Positions 42,774 to 51,080 of a DNA stretch of 64,000 bases are shown in pieces. A model generated the notes under the pieces. That model had not been told where the DNA came from and ran no database searches. It saw only the letters and a list, made by a program, of their open reading frames with translations. The DNA is taken from positions 310,001-374,000 of the forward strand of contig NZ_CP028035.1 of NCBI RefSeq assembly GCF_005491205.1, read 5' to 3'. The first letter of the stretch is position 1. Each line of letters begins with the position of its first letter. This DNA is from Nissabacter sp. SGAir0207 (GTDB lineage Bacteria > Pseudomonadota > Gammaproteobacteria > Enterobacterales > Enterobacteriaceae). Position numbers and translations under genes: made by a program.

Positions 42774-45700
42774 TTAGTTCACTGTGAGATCAACCGTTAA
42801 CCGGAATTCAAAAGCGTAAGTTCCGTCAGCCCACTCTTTGCCCATGAAATGGATCAAGCCAGTATAGTGACCTGGGGGTAAATCAGGGTTCTCACTGCGA
42901 TTGAAGAAGAACTTCGCTGAGTCTGGGGCTGCCGAATTCTGGCATTTCACGGCATCGTTCATCAAGAAAGTGCTGCACGCATTTGCACGCGACCCTTTCA
43001 CATTGAGTGTGTATTGCTTGCCGGTGCCATCAGTCAGCGTAATGGGCGTGGAAACAGCACTCTTCTGGCCATAGCTCCCTTTCCAGACCAGGTTTGTCGG
43101 ACCGGTGGTTGGAGTGATTGTCACATAACCCATTGTAGTGTAACCATAAATCGGCGCAGATTTATAGGTTGATTCATCGGATGTGATATACCAGGTGTCG
43201 TACATCGTACCGATGAAATTCACCTTATTATCCATTTTGCTCGACGCGTTAATGGAGGCGGTAACCTCTACCTGGCCATTGGTATGCCCTGACAGCGTGA
43301 CCTTGCCCATACCCTGATTGTCGGTTTGGGACGCGGTTGCTGACAGCTTGTTAATAGACGCTGTCCAGGTTACCGGCGCATTCGGCACAGGGTTGGCATT
43401 GGCGTCCTGGATTTGCGCGGTATAGGTCGCCTTATCGCCGCCGTTACTCAGCACCGTGGTTTTATCCACGCTGATGCCCGTGACGACCGCCGTTTTCACA
43501 TCACCGATGAAAGTGACTTTCGCGGCATTGAGCGTCACAGCAGGGGAGGCAAGGGATGCCGTCATCACCATGTCGCTGGCTTTCAACGTTGTCGCGGTAA
43601 CTGTCGCTATCCCGCTCGCATCGCTGTTGCTGCTGTTAGCAGACAGTGCCGCGCTGGCATCGCTGCTCTGCCAGTTCACAGCCACCTCTGGCAGCAGGTT
43701 GCCGTTGGCGTCTTTCACCAGCACGTTCCAGATGACTTGCTCTACGCCATCCGCGACGGCCTGCGTCTTATCCGCCTGAATATTAGACAGCTTCGCCGTG
43801 GTGACATCACCGATATACTCAACGCTGACGCGCTGCTCAGGGTGGTCAATCCCAGCCCCCAGTTGTGTGACCATCGCTTTGGTGGTCGTGAAGGTCATGG
43901 TTGCCGTCCCGGTGGTATCCGTCAGGCTGGTATCGCCCGGCGTAAAGGTGCCTGCACTGTTATCGCTTCCCCAGTGAATCTGGACATCAGGCACGAGGTT
44001 GCCCTGAGCATCCTGAATCACTGCTCTCAGCGTCACGCTGTCTTTCCCGGCCACCAGCCCACTTGTGCGGTCTGCGGTCAGGCTGACCACTTGCGCAGTC
44101 GCTTTATCAGCGTTGAAGCTGATGGTCTGCGTGGTTTCAGAGGGGGTTGCGCCTACCCACGCGACACCTTTATAGGCGATGGCGTGTTGTGAGCGTAACT
44201 GCACCGTTGCCGTGCCGGTCGCATCTGTCACAGAGGTGGGTGACGAGAGCGTGAAGGCCGGGTTCTGCGCGGTTGTGGTCGCGTCCCAATGCGTGGTTGC
44301 CTGATTTACCGGGTTGCCATAGCTATCCAGCACCGTGGCGATCAGTGTCACCGCATCACTGTTGTTGGCTATTGCGCTGTATTTATCCGCTTTAACCACA
44401 TCAACGTGCGCGCTTTTCGCATCAGCAACAATATTCAGCGTAAGGACTTTCTGGCTACTGTTGACGCTGCTTGCCTGAACCTGAGTGGCTTGCGCCAGCG
44501 TGCCGCTGAAGGTCACGGTTGCGATGCCATCCGGCCCGGTGGTGGAGCGGGCTTCACTGAACTGCCCGGTGGTGTTATCGCTTGTCCAGTTGACCATTAC
44601 GCCCTGTACTGGGTGGTGATTGATATCCACCACTTCCGCACTCAGGGTAACGGTATCACCTGCGGTAATGTCACCGGTTTTATCTGCCGTCAGCTTAACC
44701 AGCTGAGCCGTTGATTTGTCCGCAGTGAAGGTCACGGTCGATGTGGCACTGCTGCCATTGATGCTCATGGTGACCGTGTAATCCCCGGTACCGGCGGAGG
44801 TCAGCGATACCACTGCTTCGCCCTGCGCATTGGTCTGGGACGTGGTGTCAGACAAGACGCCATTCCCCGGCGTGACTGACCAGTCAACATCCGCATTGCT
44901 CAGCGCATTGCCGTGGCTGTCCGTCACATTACCGGTGAAGGTGATGCTGTCCAGACCGTTCGCCAGCGCGGTATCTTTGCTGAATTTCAGATCAACCGCG
45001 GTTGCCGTTTTTATGTCGCCGATAAAGGTGACCACCGGTGCATCGTAGGCAGCGTTGCTTCCTACGGTTGCTGACACGTTGACCTTGCCGGCCTCGGTGG
45101 TTTTAGCGGTGATGGAGGCTTTGCCGTTGGCATCCGTGGTAGTGGTTCCGGCAGAGAGCTGCGTTCCGGCTGGCGTGACCTGCCAGTCAACCGCGGTGTT
45201 AGCCAACATATTGCCATTCGCATCGGAGACCGTAACGGTATAGGTGACGATGTCCACGCCATCCGCGACGGCCTGGGTTTTATCCGTCTGGAGATCTTTC
45301 ACTTTGGCCGTCGTAGCGTCAGCCGTGAAGGTCAACGGAACGGATATCTGCGCCGCGCCGGTGGCAGAGCGAGCTGACACCGTAACCTGACCGGCCTGTG
45401 TGGCTGTCAGCGTCATGGTGGCGTTGCCCTGTGCATCGCTGGTGCTGTGCGGCGCATTCAACGTGCCCTTGCCGGATGCCACGCCCCAGTCCACGGTCGC
45501 GTTAGAGACCGGGTGGTTGTTGGCGTCCACAACGTGGGCGACCAAGGTAATGGCATCGCTATTGTTTGCCACGGCCTGGGTTTTGCTCGCTTGCAGCGAC
45601 TGCACCGTCGCGGTGGCTGCATCCGCGATAAAGTCGAGCGTTGGCGAAGTACGCGTCTGCCCATTGACGGTCGCGCTGACGGTCATGCTTTCTACTGCCG

Positions 45701-48700
45701 TGTTTTTCACGGTGATGCTGGCTTCACCCTGCGCATTGGTTTGCACCTTATCAGAGGAGAGCGTCGCCGTGCCGCTGCTGGTGTTCCAGGTCACATCTAC
45801 ACCGGAAACCGGGTTGTTGTTGGCATCCTTCACAAGGAGCGTCAGTGTGGTCGTGTCATTCCCATTGGCCAGAAGGGTGGTTTTACTGGCGTCGATGTTG
45901 CCCGGTGTGGCGGTGTTTTTGTCTGCCACAAAGCTGACATCCGGGGCATGACGCGCCACGCTGCTGCCCGCACTGGCGGTCACGCTGACGGTGCCTGCCT
46001 GCGTGGTGGAGGCCGTCATCGTGGCCTTGCCGTTGGCGTCAGTGGTGGAGGTGGTGCCTGCAAGCTGGGTTTGCGAAGGCACTGCTGCCCAGGTAACAAC
46101 CGTATTCGCCAGCGGGTTACCGTTGGCATCATGCACGGTGGCGGTGTAGGTCACCTTATCCTGACCATTGGCCACGGCCTGCGGTTTGTTGACCGTGACG
46201 TCGGCAACACCGGCAGTTACGCTGTCGGCGATAAACGTCAGGGAGCCTGACAGCTGCTCAGTCCCCGCGGTCGAACGGGCGGAAACCTTGACCTGTCCTG
46301 CCTGTGTGGCGGTAAGCGTCATGACGGCGTTGCCCTGCGCATCACTGGTGCTCTGCGCCGCACTCAAGGTGCCGTTGCCGGAGGCCACGTGCCAATCGAC
46401 TACTGCACCCACCACCGCGTGGCTGTGTGCATCCACCACATGCGCGGTCAGCGTAATGCGATCGTTGTTGTTGGCGACCGCCTGAGTTTTATCCTGTGTG
46501 ATTGATGCGACAGCGGCTGTGCTGGCGTCAGCAATGAACTTCAGGAGTGGTGAAGGCTGGGTCTGGCCGTTAAAGGAGGCGTTAGCCACCACGTTTTCGA
46601 CCGCCGTATTACTGACAGTGATGCGGGCTTCACCCTGCTTATCTGTCTGCACGCGGCTGGCGGAAAGTACCGCCGTGGCGCTGGTGGTGTGCCAGGTGAC
46701 ATCCATACCGGCGACCGGGTTATTGTTGGCGTCAACTGTCCGGGTGGTCAGTGTGGCGCTGTCCTGACCATTCGCCAGTACAGTGGTGCTGCTGGCGTTG
46801 ACCACGCTTAATGCTGCCGTCGCGCTGTCGGCGGTGAAATGGGCCACCGGGGCACTCACTTCAGCGCCGCTGACTGCCTGAGCAAACACGCTGACATCAC
46901 CTGCCAGTGTGGTAGTCACTGTCGCGGTGGCTTTGCCGGAAGCATTCGTCTGGCTGGTTGCGGTAATGCGGGTCTGGCCGGGGGCGACGCGCCAATTTAC
47001 CGGGCTGTTAATCAGCGGGTTACCTGCGGCATCAAGAACGGTAGCCGTGTATGTCACGCTATCCGAACCATTGGCCGTGGCCTGCGTTTTACTTGCTGTG
47101 ATCTCGGTAATGGTGGCCGAGGTGGTATCCGCGGTGAACGTCAGCGGATTGGAGGTTTTCACCGTGCCAGTCTCGACACTGGCCGTGACCAGCACCTGTC
47201 CGGCCTTGGCGGAAGCCAGAGTAATCACGGCGTTACCCTTACTGTCACTGACCGTCTGTGCATCACTCAGGGTCGCGACACCTTGTGCGACAGCCCAATG
47301 CACCGCGCTGTTTGCCACCGGGTGTCCGTTGGCATCGCTGACGTGTGCCGTCAAGGTAATGCGATCGCTGTTATTAGCCGTCGCCTGATTTTTATCTTCC
47401 TGTACCGTTGCCACATTGGCGGTTGCGCTGTCGCTGGTAAAGGTGATGCTCTCCGATGTTTGCGTCTGCTTGCCAACCGTCGCGCTGACCGTCAGCGTCT
47501 CCACGTCAGGGGAGGTGACGCGGACAGTGGCTTCCCCACGGTCATTCGTCTTGCTCTTGCTGGCAGAGAGCACCGCGCTGTGGCTGCTGGTGGTCCACGC
47601 GATGTCAACGCCAGTGAGCGGGTTGTTGTTGGCATCCATCAGCGTGGTGGTCAGCGTGGCTGCGTCCTGACCGTTGGCCAGTACACTGACCTTATCGACG
47701 GCCAGTGGCGACAGCAGGGCCGTAGAAATATCCACGACGAACGTCAACAGATCGGACTTAACCGGCGTACTGTTTGCTGGCGTAGCGGCAGAGACCACCA
47801 CTTTCCCGGCTTTTGGCGATTTAAGCGTGAGCGTGGCAATGCCATTCGCATCCGTGGTGCTGGACTTATCCGCCACATGGATCTGGCCATCTTCACTCTC
47901 TACCGACCACTGTACCGAGACATTTTCCAAGGGATGGTTGCTGGCATCTTTGACCTGAGCGCTTAAGGTCACGCTCTCCTGGTTATCGGCCTTGATGCGC
48001 GTTTTATCCTGTTCGACATCAATCACTTTTGCCGAGGCTGCGTCTGCAATGAAACTCAGCGGCTCGCTGCTCATGCTGGCGCCCTTTTCAATTTGGGCGG
48101 CCACGGTGGTGGTCAGGACATCGGCGCTGCTTACCGTTACCGAGGCTTCACCCTCTGCATTGGTGACGCTGATGGCTGAGGAGAGGGCCGCCTTACTGTT
48201 ATCCGCCGCCCAATGCAGGGTGATGTTACTGGCTGGCGTATTATCCTTTTTGACCACATGCGTGGTCAGGGTAATGGAGTCGTTGCCATTGGCCAGCGCG
48301 CGCTGTTTGGACGCCTTCAGCTCAGTGAATTTAAGATCCTTATTCAGGGATGTGAGGGTAATGGGGGTAGCCGCCAGTTTCTGCGTGCCGTGCAGTAACG
48401 GCTGGATCAGCACATCGCCGGTAATCGTGCCGCTGGTGAAGGTACTGGTATAAACACCCGCGCTTTTCTCCGTCCAGCTGCTGATTTTTTCTTTCACATC
48501 TGGCGTCGCCGCTTTGACACCTTTTACACTGCTCTGGCGTACCAGATCGGTACTCAGGGCGTCAGCCAGCCCGGAGACTTGCTGCCCATTCGCAGAGGCA
48601 ATGGTAGTGGTGATGGTTGCGGTGCTGACACCGTCGGCAGGCAGCGTGGCCGTATTGGCGCTGCTGTGAGAAACAAACTGTGCTTCGTCAAAACCACCAA

Positions 48701-50018
48701 CGACCACCGACATGTGGCTGGCGTCAGACTGGTTGCCCTGGCTGTCCCAGGCAGTGGCAGAGACCACCCAAGCGTTGTTCTCCTTGCCACCCTGTTGGTA
48801 TGGGGGAAGCGTGATCACCCACCCATCATTGACCTTGGCAATTTTCCCACCGCGTTTGACAAGGGCATCATCCTGCCAGGTCAGGTGATCGACAGGGTAT
48901 TTGCTCTTCACTTTGACGTTCACGGGCAGTACTTGCCCCTCTTTCCCTTCAATACGGGAAGGCAGTGAAAGGCTGATGAGTTCCTTTTTACGGTAATCCA
49001 GAACAATGTTGTTATTGCGGTTAACCAGCGCCATGCGGGAACCGAGCAGCGAACGTTGTTGTTTTACCTGGCTGGGGTCAATCTGATCCTTCAGTGGGAC
49101 ACCTGCGGCCCAGTTAAGTGACAGGTTGATCTGCGTATCTTGTTGGTCTTCCTTGCCAAATTTTTGATCCAGCCCAACGGTGACCAGCGGGAACGGGGTG
49201 TAGTTCAGGCCCGCCGTCAGGGCATGGGGATCTTGTTGCCGATCGTCTTCATCGTCGCCAAACAGCGCCACATTGTCGCCGTAATACTTCTCCCAGGTTA
49301 ACTTCGCGCCAAGCTGCGGCCAGGCGGGGAAATAACCCTCCGCGCGGATATCGTAACCATCAGCAACCCGTTCTTGATAATCGCCATACTCACGCGAATC
49401 CATCCAGCCGGATAAGCGCTTATAGCCATTGGCGCTGATTTTCAGGTTATCCCATCCGAGTTCGCCGCCCACCCCCAGACGTTGGTGCGCATTGTGCGAA
49501 ATCTGGCGATCGTAAAAGAGGTTGACCCCACCCATCCATTTTTCAGCGAAATAGCGATAGCCAACGCCGAGGTTGATGATGTTTTGATCGTCATTGCGTC
49601 TGCCACCAATCTGGCTGAACAGCAGGTTCTGCTTCTTGTCATCATAGAGGGGGAGCAACAGATCCACATCGGCGTTGTTCAGGGAGAGTTTATCATCCAC
49701 GCCGACGTTGATTGCCGCGGTACCGAACTGTTGCAGCCACTGTTGGATTTCAGCGGTCGCCATTGAGGTACCCGCATTGATCATGGTGCTGCTAAGTGCG
49801 TTTGCAGAGTTATCCTGACTCAACATGCTTCCGGCCGTGGAAGCCATTTGCGCCAGGTTCTGTTCAGACTTATTCCCTTGCGTCGGCGGTGTCGCCGAAT
49901 GGGTATTTCCCGTCTCAGCAGAGGCTGAAAACGAAAACATCCAAGGGTTGATGCTAGTGAAAAAGAGGTAAAGTATTGCCTGGAAGAAAGCAATTATCCT
50001 CTTAATGTAAAGATCCAT
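42774..50018 (-). CDS. Giant inverse autotransporter adhesin 1 (invasin/intimin family)
   Basis: This 2414-residue protein is an outer membrane adhesin of the type Ve secretion family. A long signal peptide ends near FSFSASA (34). There is no LysM domain. Residues about 75-345 form the 12-strand inverse autotransporter barrel (INAGTSMATAEIQQWL, NLGVGYRYF, KISANGYKRLSGW). A first Ig-like domain spans 346-441 and 18 further Ig-like (Big_1 type) domains run from 449 to 2270, each about 100 residues and most ending in FxAD or FIGD. The tip (2271-2414) is a separate domain with C2348 and C2359. It is not a C-type lectin fold by eye. The start is set by AGGAATAAACC before the ATG. Substrate is unknown. 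Confidence 0.93.
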   Translation of the reverse strand: MDLYIKRIIAFFQAILYLFFTSINPWMFSFSASAETGNTHSATPPTQGNKSEQNLAQMASTAGSMLSQDNSANALSSTMINAGTSMATAEIQQWLQQFGTAAINVGVDDKLSLNNADVDLLLPLYDDKKQNLLFSQIGGRRNDDQNIINLGVGYRYFAEKWMGGVNLFYDRQISHNAHQRLGVGGELGWDNLKISANGYKRLSGWMDSREYGDYQERVADGYDIRAEGYFPAWPQLGAKLTWEKYYGDNVALFGDDEDDRQQDPHALTAGLNYTPFPLVTVGLDQKFGKEDQQDTQINLSLNWAAGVPLKDQIDPSQVKQQRSLLGSRMALVNRNNNIVLDYRKKELISLSLPSRIEGKEGQVLPVNVKVKSKYPVDHLTWQDDALVKRGGKIAKVNDGWVITLPPYQQGGKENNAWVVSATAWDSQGNQSDASHMSVVVGGFDEAQFVSHSSANTATLPADGVSTATITTTIASANGQQVSGLADALSTDLVRQSSVKGVKAATPDVKEKISSWTEKSAGVYTSTFTSGTITGDVLIQPLLHGTQKLAATPITLTSLNKDLKFTELKASKQRALANGNDSITLTTHVVKKDNTPASNITLHWAADNSKAALSSAISVTNAEGEASVTVSSADVLTTTVAAQIEKGASMSSEPLSFIADAASAKVIDVEQDKTRIKADNQESVTLSAQVKDASNHPLENVSVQWSVESEDGQIHVADKSSTTDANGIATLTLKSPKAGKVVVSAATPANSTPVKSDLLTFVVDISTALLSPLAVDKVSVLANGQDAATLTTTLMDANNNPLTGVDIAWTTSSHSAVLSASKSKTNDRGEATVRVTSPDVETLTVSATVGKQTQTSESITFTSDSATANVATVQEDKNQATANNSDRITLTAHVSDANGHPVANSAVHWAVAQGVATLSDAQTVSDSKGNAVITLASAKAGQVLVTASVETGTVKTSNPLTFTADTTSATITEITASKTQATANGSDSVTYTATVLDAAGNPLINSPVNWRVAPGQTRITATSQTNASGKATATVTTTLAGDVSVFAQAVSGAEVSAPVAHFTADSATAALSVVNASSTTVLANGQDSATLTTRTVDANNNPVAGMDVTWHTTSATAVLSASRVQTDKQGEARITVSNTAVENVVANASFNGQTQPSPLLKFIADASTAAVASITQDKTQAVANNNDRITLTAHVVDAHSHAVVGAVVDWHVASGNGTLSAAQSTSDAQGNAVMTLTATQAGQVKVSARSTAGTEQLSGSLTFIADSVTAGVADVTVNKPQAVANGQDKVTYTATVHDANGNPLANTVVTWAAVPSQTQLAGTTSTTDANGKATMTASTTQAGTVSVTASAGSSVARHAPDVSFVADKNTATPGNIDASKTTLLANGNDTTTLTLLVKDANNNPVSGVDVTWNTSSGTATLSSDKVQTNAQGEASITVKNTAVESMTVSATVNGQTRTSPTLDFIADAATATVQSLQASKTQAVANNSDAITLVAHVVDANNHPVSNATVDWGVASGKGTLNAPHSTSDAQGNATMTLTATQAGQVTVSARSATGAAQISVPLTFTADATTAKVKDLQTDKTQAVADGVDIVTYTVTVSDANGNMLANTAVDWQVTPAGTQLSAGTTTTDANGKASITAKTTEAGKVNVSATVGSNAAYDAPVVTFIGDIKTATAVDLKFSKDTALANGLDSITFTGNVTDSHGNALSNADVDWSVTPGNGVLSDTTSQTNAQGEAVVSLTSAGTGDYTVTMSINGSSATSTVTFTADKSTAQLVKLTADKTGDITAGDTVTLSAEVVDINHHPVQGVMVNWTSDNTTGQFSEARSTTGPDGIATVTFSGTLAQATQVQASSVNSSQKVLTLNIVADAKSAHVDVVKADKYSAIANNSDAVTLIATVLDSYGNPVNQATTHWDATTTAQNPAFTLSSPTSVTDATGTATVQLRSQHAIAYKGVAWVGATPSETTQTISFNADKATAQVVSLTADRTSGLVAGKDSVTLRAVIQDAQGNLVPDVQIHWGSDNSAGTFTPGDTSLTDTTGTATMTFTTTKAMVTQLGAGIDHPEQRVSVEYIGDVTTAKLSNIQADKTQAVADGVEQVIWNVLVKDANGNLLPEVAVNWQSSDASAALSANSSNSDASGIATVTATTLKASDMVMTASLASPAVTLNAAKVTFIGDVKTAVVTGISVDKTTVLSNGGDKATYTAQIQDANANPVPNAPVTWTASINKLSATASQTDNQGMGKVTLSGHTNGQVEVTASINASSKMDNKVNFIGTMYDTWYITSDESTYKSAPIYGYTTMGYVTITPTTGPTNLVWKGSYGQKSAVSTPITLTDGTGKQYTLNVKGSRANACSTFLMNDAVKCQNSAAPDSAKFFFNRSENPDLPPGHYTGLIHFMGKEWADGTYAFEFRLTVDLTVN
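45015..47729 (-). repeat. Three-domain super-repeat in invasin 1
   Basis: Residues 764-1668 consist of three successive blocks of about 301 residues (905 bases), with breaks near 46827 and 45921. Each block has the same order of three domain types: one with LANGQDxATLTT and DANNNP, one with ANNSDxITLxAHV, and one with ANGxDxVTYTATV and DANGN. The best matches of each domain are three domains away, so the array grew in three-domain steps. Confidence 0.8.
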
Positions 50019-50171
50019 GGTTTATTCCTGTTAAATCGTTTGATTTAAGGTTGAATAACATTTGTGTTTGGTGTTGCTACATGAAAACGGAATATGTTCC
50101 GATTGAGTGGGCAGAGGCCTGCTTTTGATCTTTAGATAAGATTTATCTCTCGCGATTTAATAGTTGCTACA

Positions 50172-50188
50172 CATTCATTTTATGAATG
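50172..50188. promoter_or_regulatory. Conserved palindrome upstream of invasin gene 1
   Basis: CATTCA-TTTTA-TGAATG is a perfect inverted repeat 153 bases before the start codon. The identical sequence is found at 58474-58490 before gene 2, in a stretch where the rest has drifted. This suggests a kept operator or an upstream regulator site. Confidence 0.5.
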
Positions 50189-50962
50189 ATCATAGGTTTA
50201 ATTATATGGATAATTCTTGCAGCCATGACCGAATGCCAGCATCAAATCTATCTGCATGATTTGATTGGCTGACCTATTAACTCGCTGATTTTGAAAATTA
50301 TCCAGATCCAAGCTGATATTGACCCATCCATGGGTAATCATATTATGCTATTGATTTGTAGGGTTTTAATGTTGTTCGCTGGCTGGCGTAATAAATCATT
50401 ATCATTATTTGATAATGGTTTGCGCTGAAAGGTTATCCATCAGGGACTTCAATTGATAACAAGTGAGCGTGCAACAAGTCAGCCTCATGCTAATTTCACT
50501 AAAATATAATGCCTGCTGGCGCAAATCAATACTGTATAAAATTTATTCGCCTGCAATCTAAATTTATTCCTAATTAAGCAGGCGGATGGTTGTTGTAAAT
50601 GAGCTATTGGCTTTGTTAAGGTGTGACTTAATGTTTACTTGGTTGCTGTTTTTTTGGGTGAATAACGTAAATTCTTGCTCCACACTTTTTATTCACTTAA
50701 TTTATTGTGTAGATGTATTGAATTGAAGTGGCGTTCCGGTGAACTCACATTGACGACGCTGACCCGTTCTGCATTTCACAGCCCAGATCAGTTATTCAGG
50801 GGATTTTTCGCGAAGGGTAACCGTTCGTGCAGTCGCTCTTCCGGCCATTCCGGCAGGCGATAAGGCAGCCACCGGGAAGATGGCGGTGATGACGCTACCA
50901 ACCGGGGCGGGATCAGGTGACGGCTGGATACAGGCGGGCATGGTCACCGGAAGCCAAAACGC

Positions 50963-50990
50963 AAAAACCCGCCTGATGGCGGGTTCTCCT
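50963..50990 (-). terminator. Second-copy GC-rich terminator
   Basis: The stem AACCCGCC-TGAT-GGCGGGTT is identical to the one over the pqqF stop at 42659 and runs into TTTTTG on the minus strand. Confidence 0.85.
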
Positions 50991-51020
50991 TAGCTATGTC
51001 GTGTAAAAGACGGTGACCCT

Positions 51021-51060
51021 AAAAAAGGATAATGCCCGGCTTAACCCGCTGGCATTATCC
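51021..51060 (-). terminator. Terminator after invasin gene 2
   Basis: GGATAATGCC and GGCATTATCC pair as after gene 1, here followed by TTTTTT on the minus strand. It starts 20 bases after the stop codon. Confidence 0.85.
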
Positions 51061-51080
51061 CTCCATCACTACGCGAAAGA

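Larger units (their letters stand above)
42629..50727. repeat. 8.1 kb direct duplication, copy 1
   Basis: This block starts at GGGCATTGTCACCGG in the last codons of pqqF and ends near TTGAATTGAA at 50727. It matches 50936-59014 along its whole length: terminators, the 2414-codon gene, the ribosome binding site, the palindrome and the far upstream AT-rich region. Likeness is high in the coding part and lower upstream. Both copies are in the same orientation and are 208 bases apart. Confidence 0.9.
50019..51080 (-). other. Region between the two invasin genes
   Basis: These 1062 bases hold no convincing gene. Bases 50019-50727 are the AT-rich upstream region of gene 1, which matches the region above gene 2. 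Bases 50728-50935 are GC-rich and have no match elsewhere in the window. Bases 50936-51080 repeat the pqqF tail and the two terminators of gene 2. I could not assign an invasin promoter with confidence. Confidence 0.75.

Noticed and set aside
45447..46250. Open frame of 267 codons opposite invasin gene 1
   Set aside because: It is a shadow of the repeat-rich real gene, with similar shadows recurring in every domain repeat.
50675..50863. Open frame of 62 codons across the edge of duplication copy 1
   Set aside because: It spans the junction between repeat and spacer, so it cannot be an old gene, and it has no ribosome binding site.
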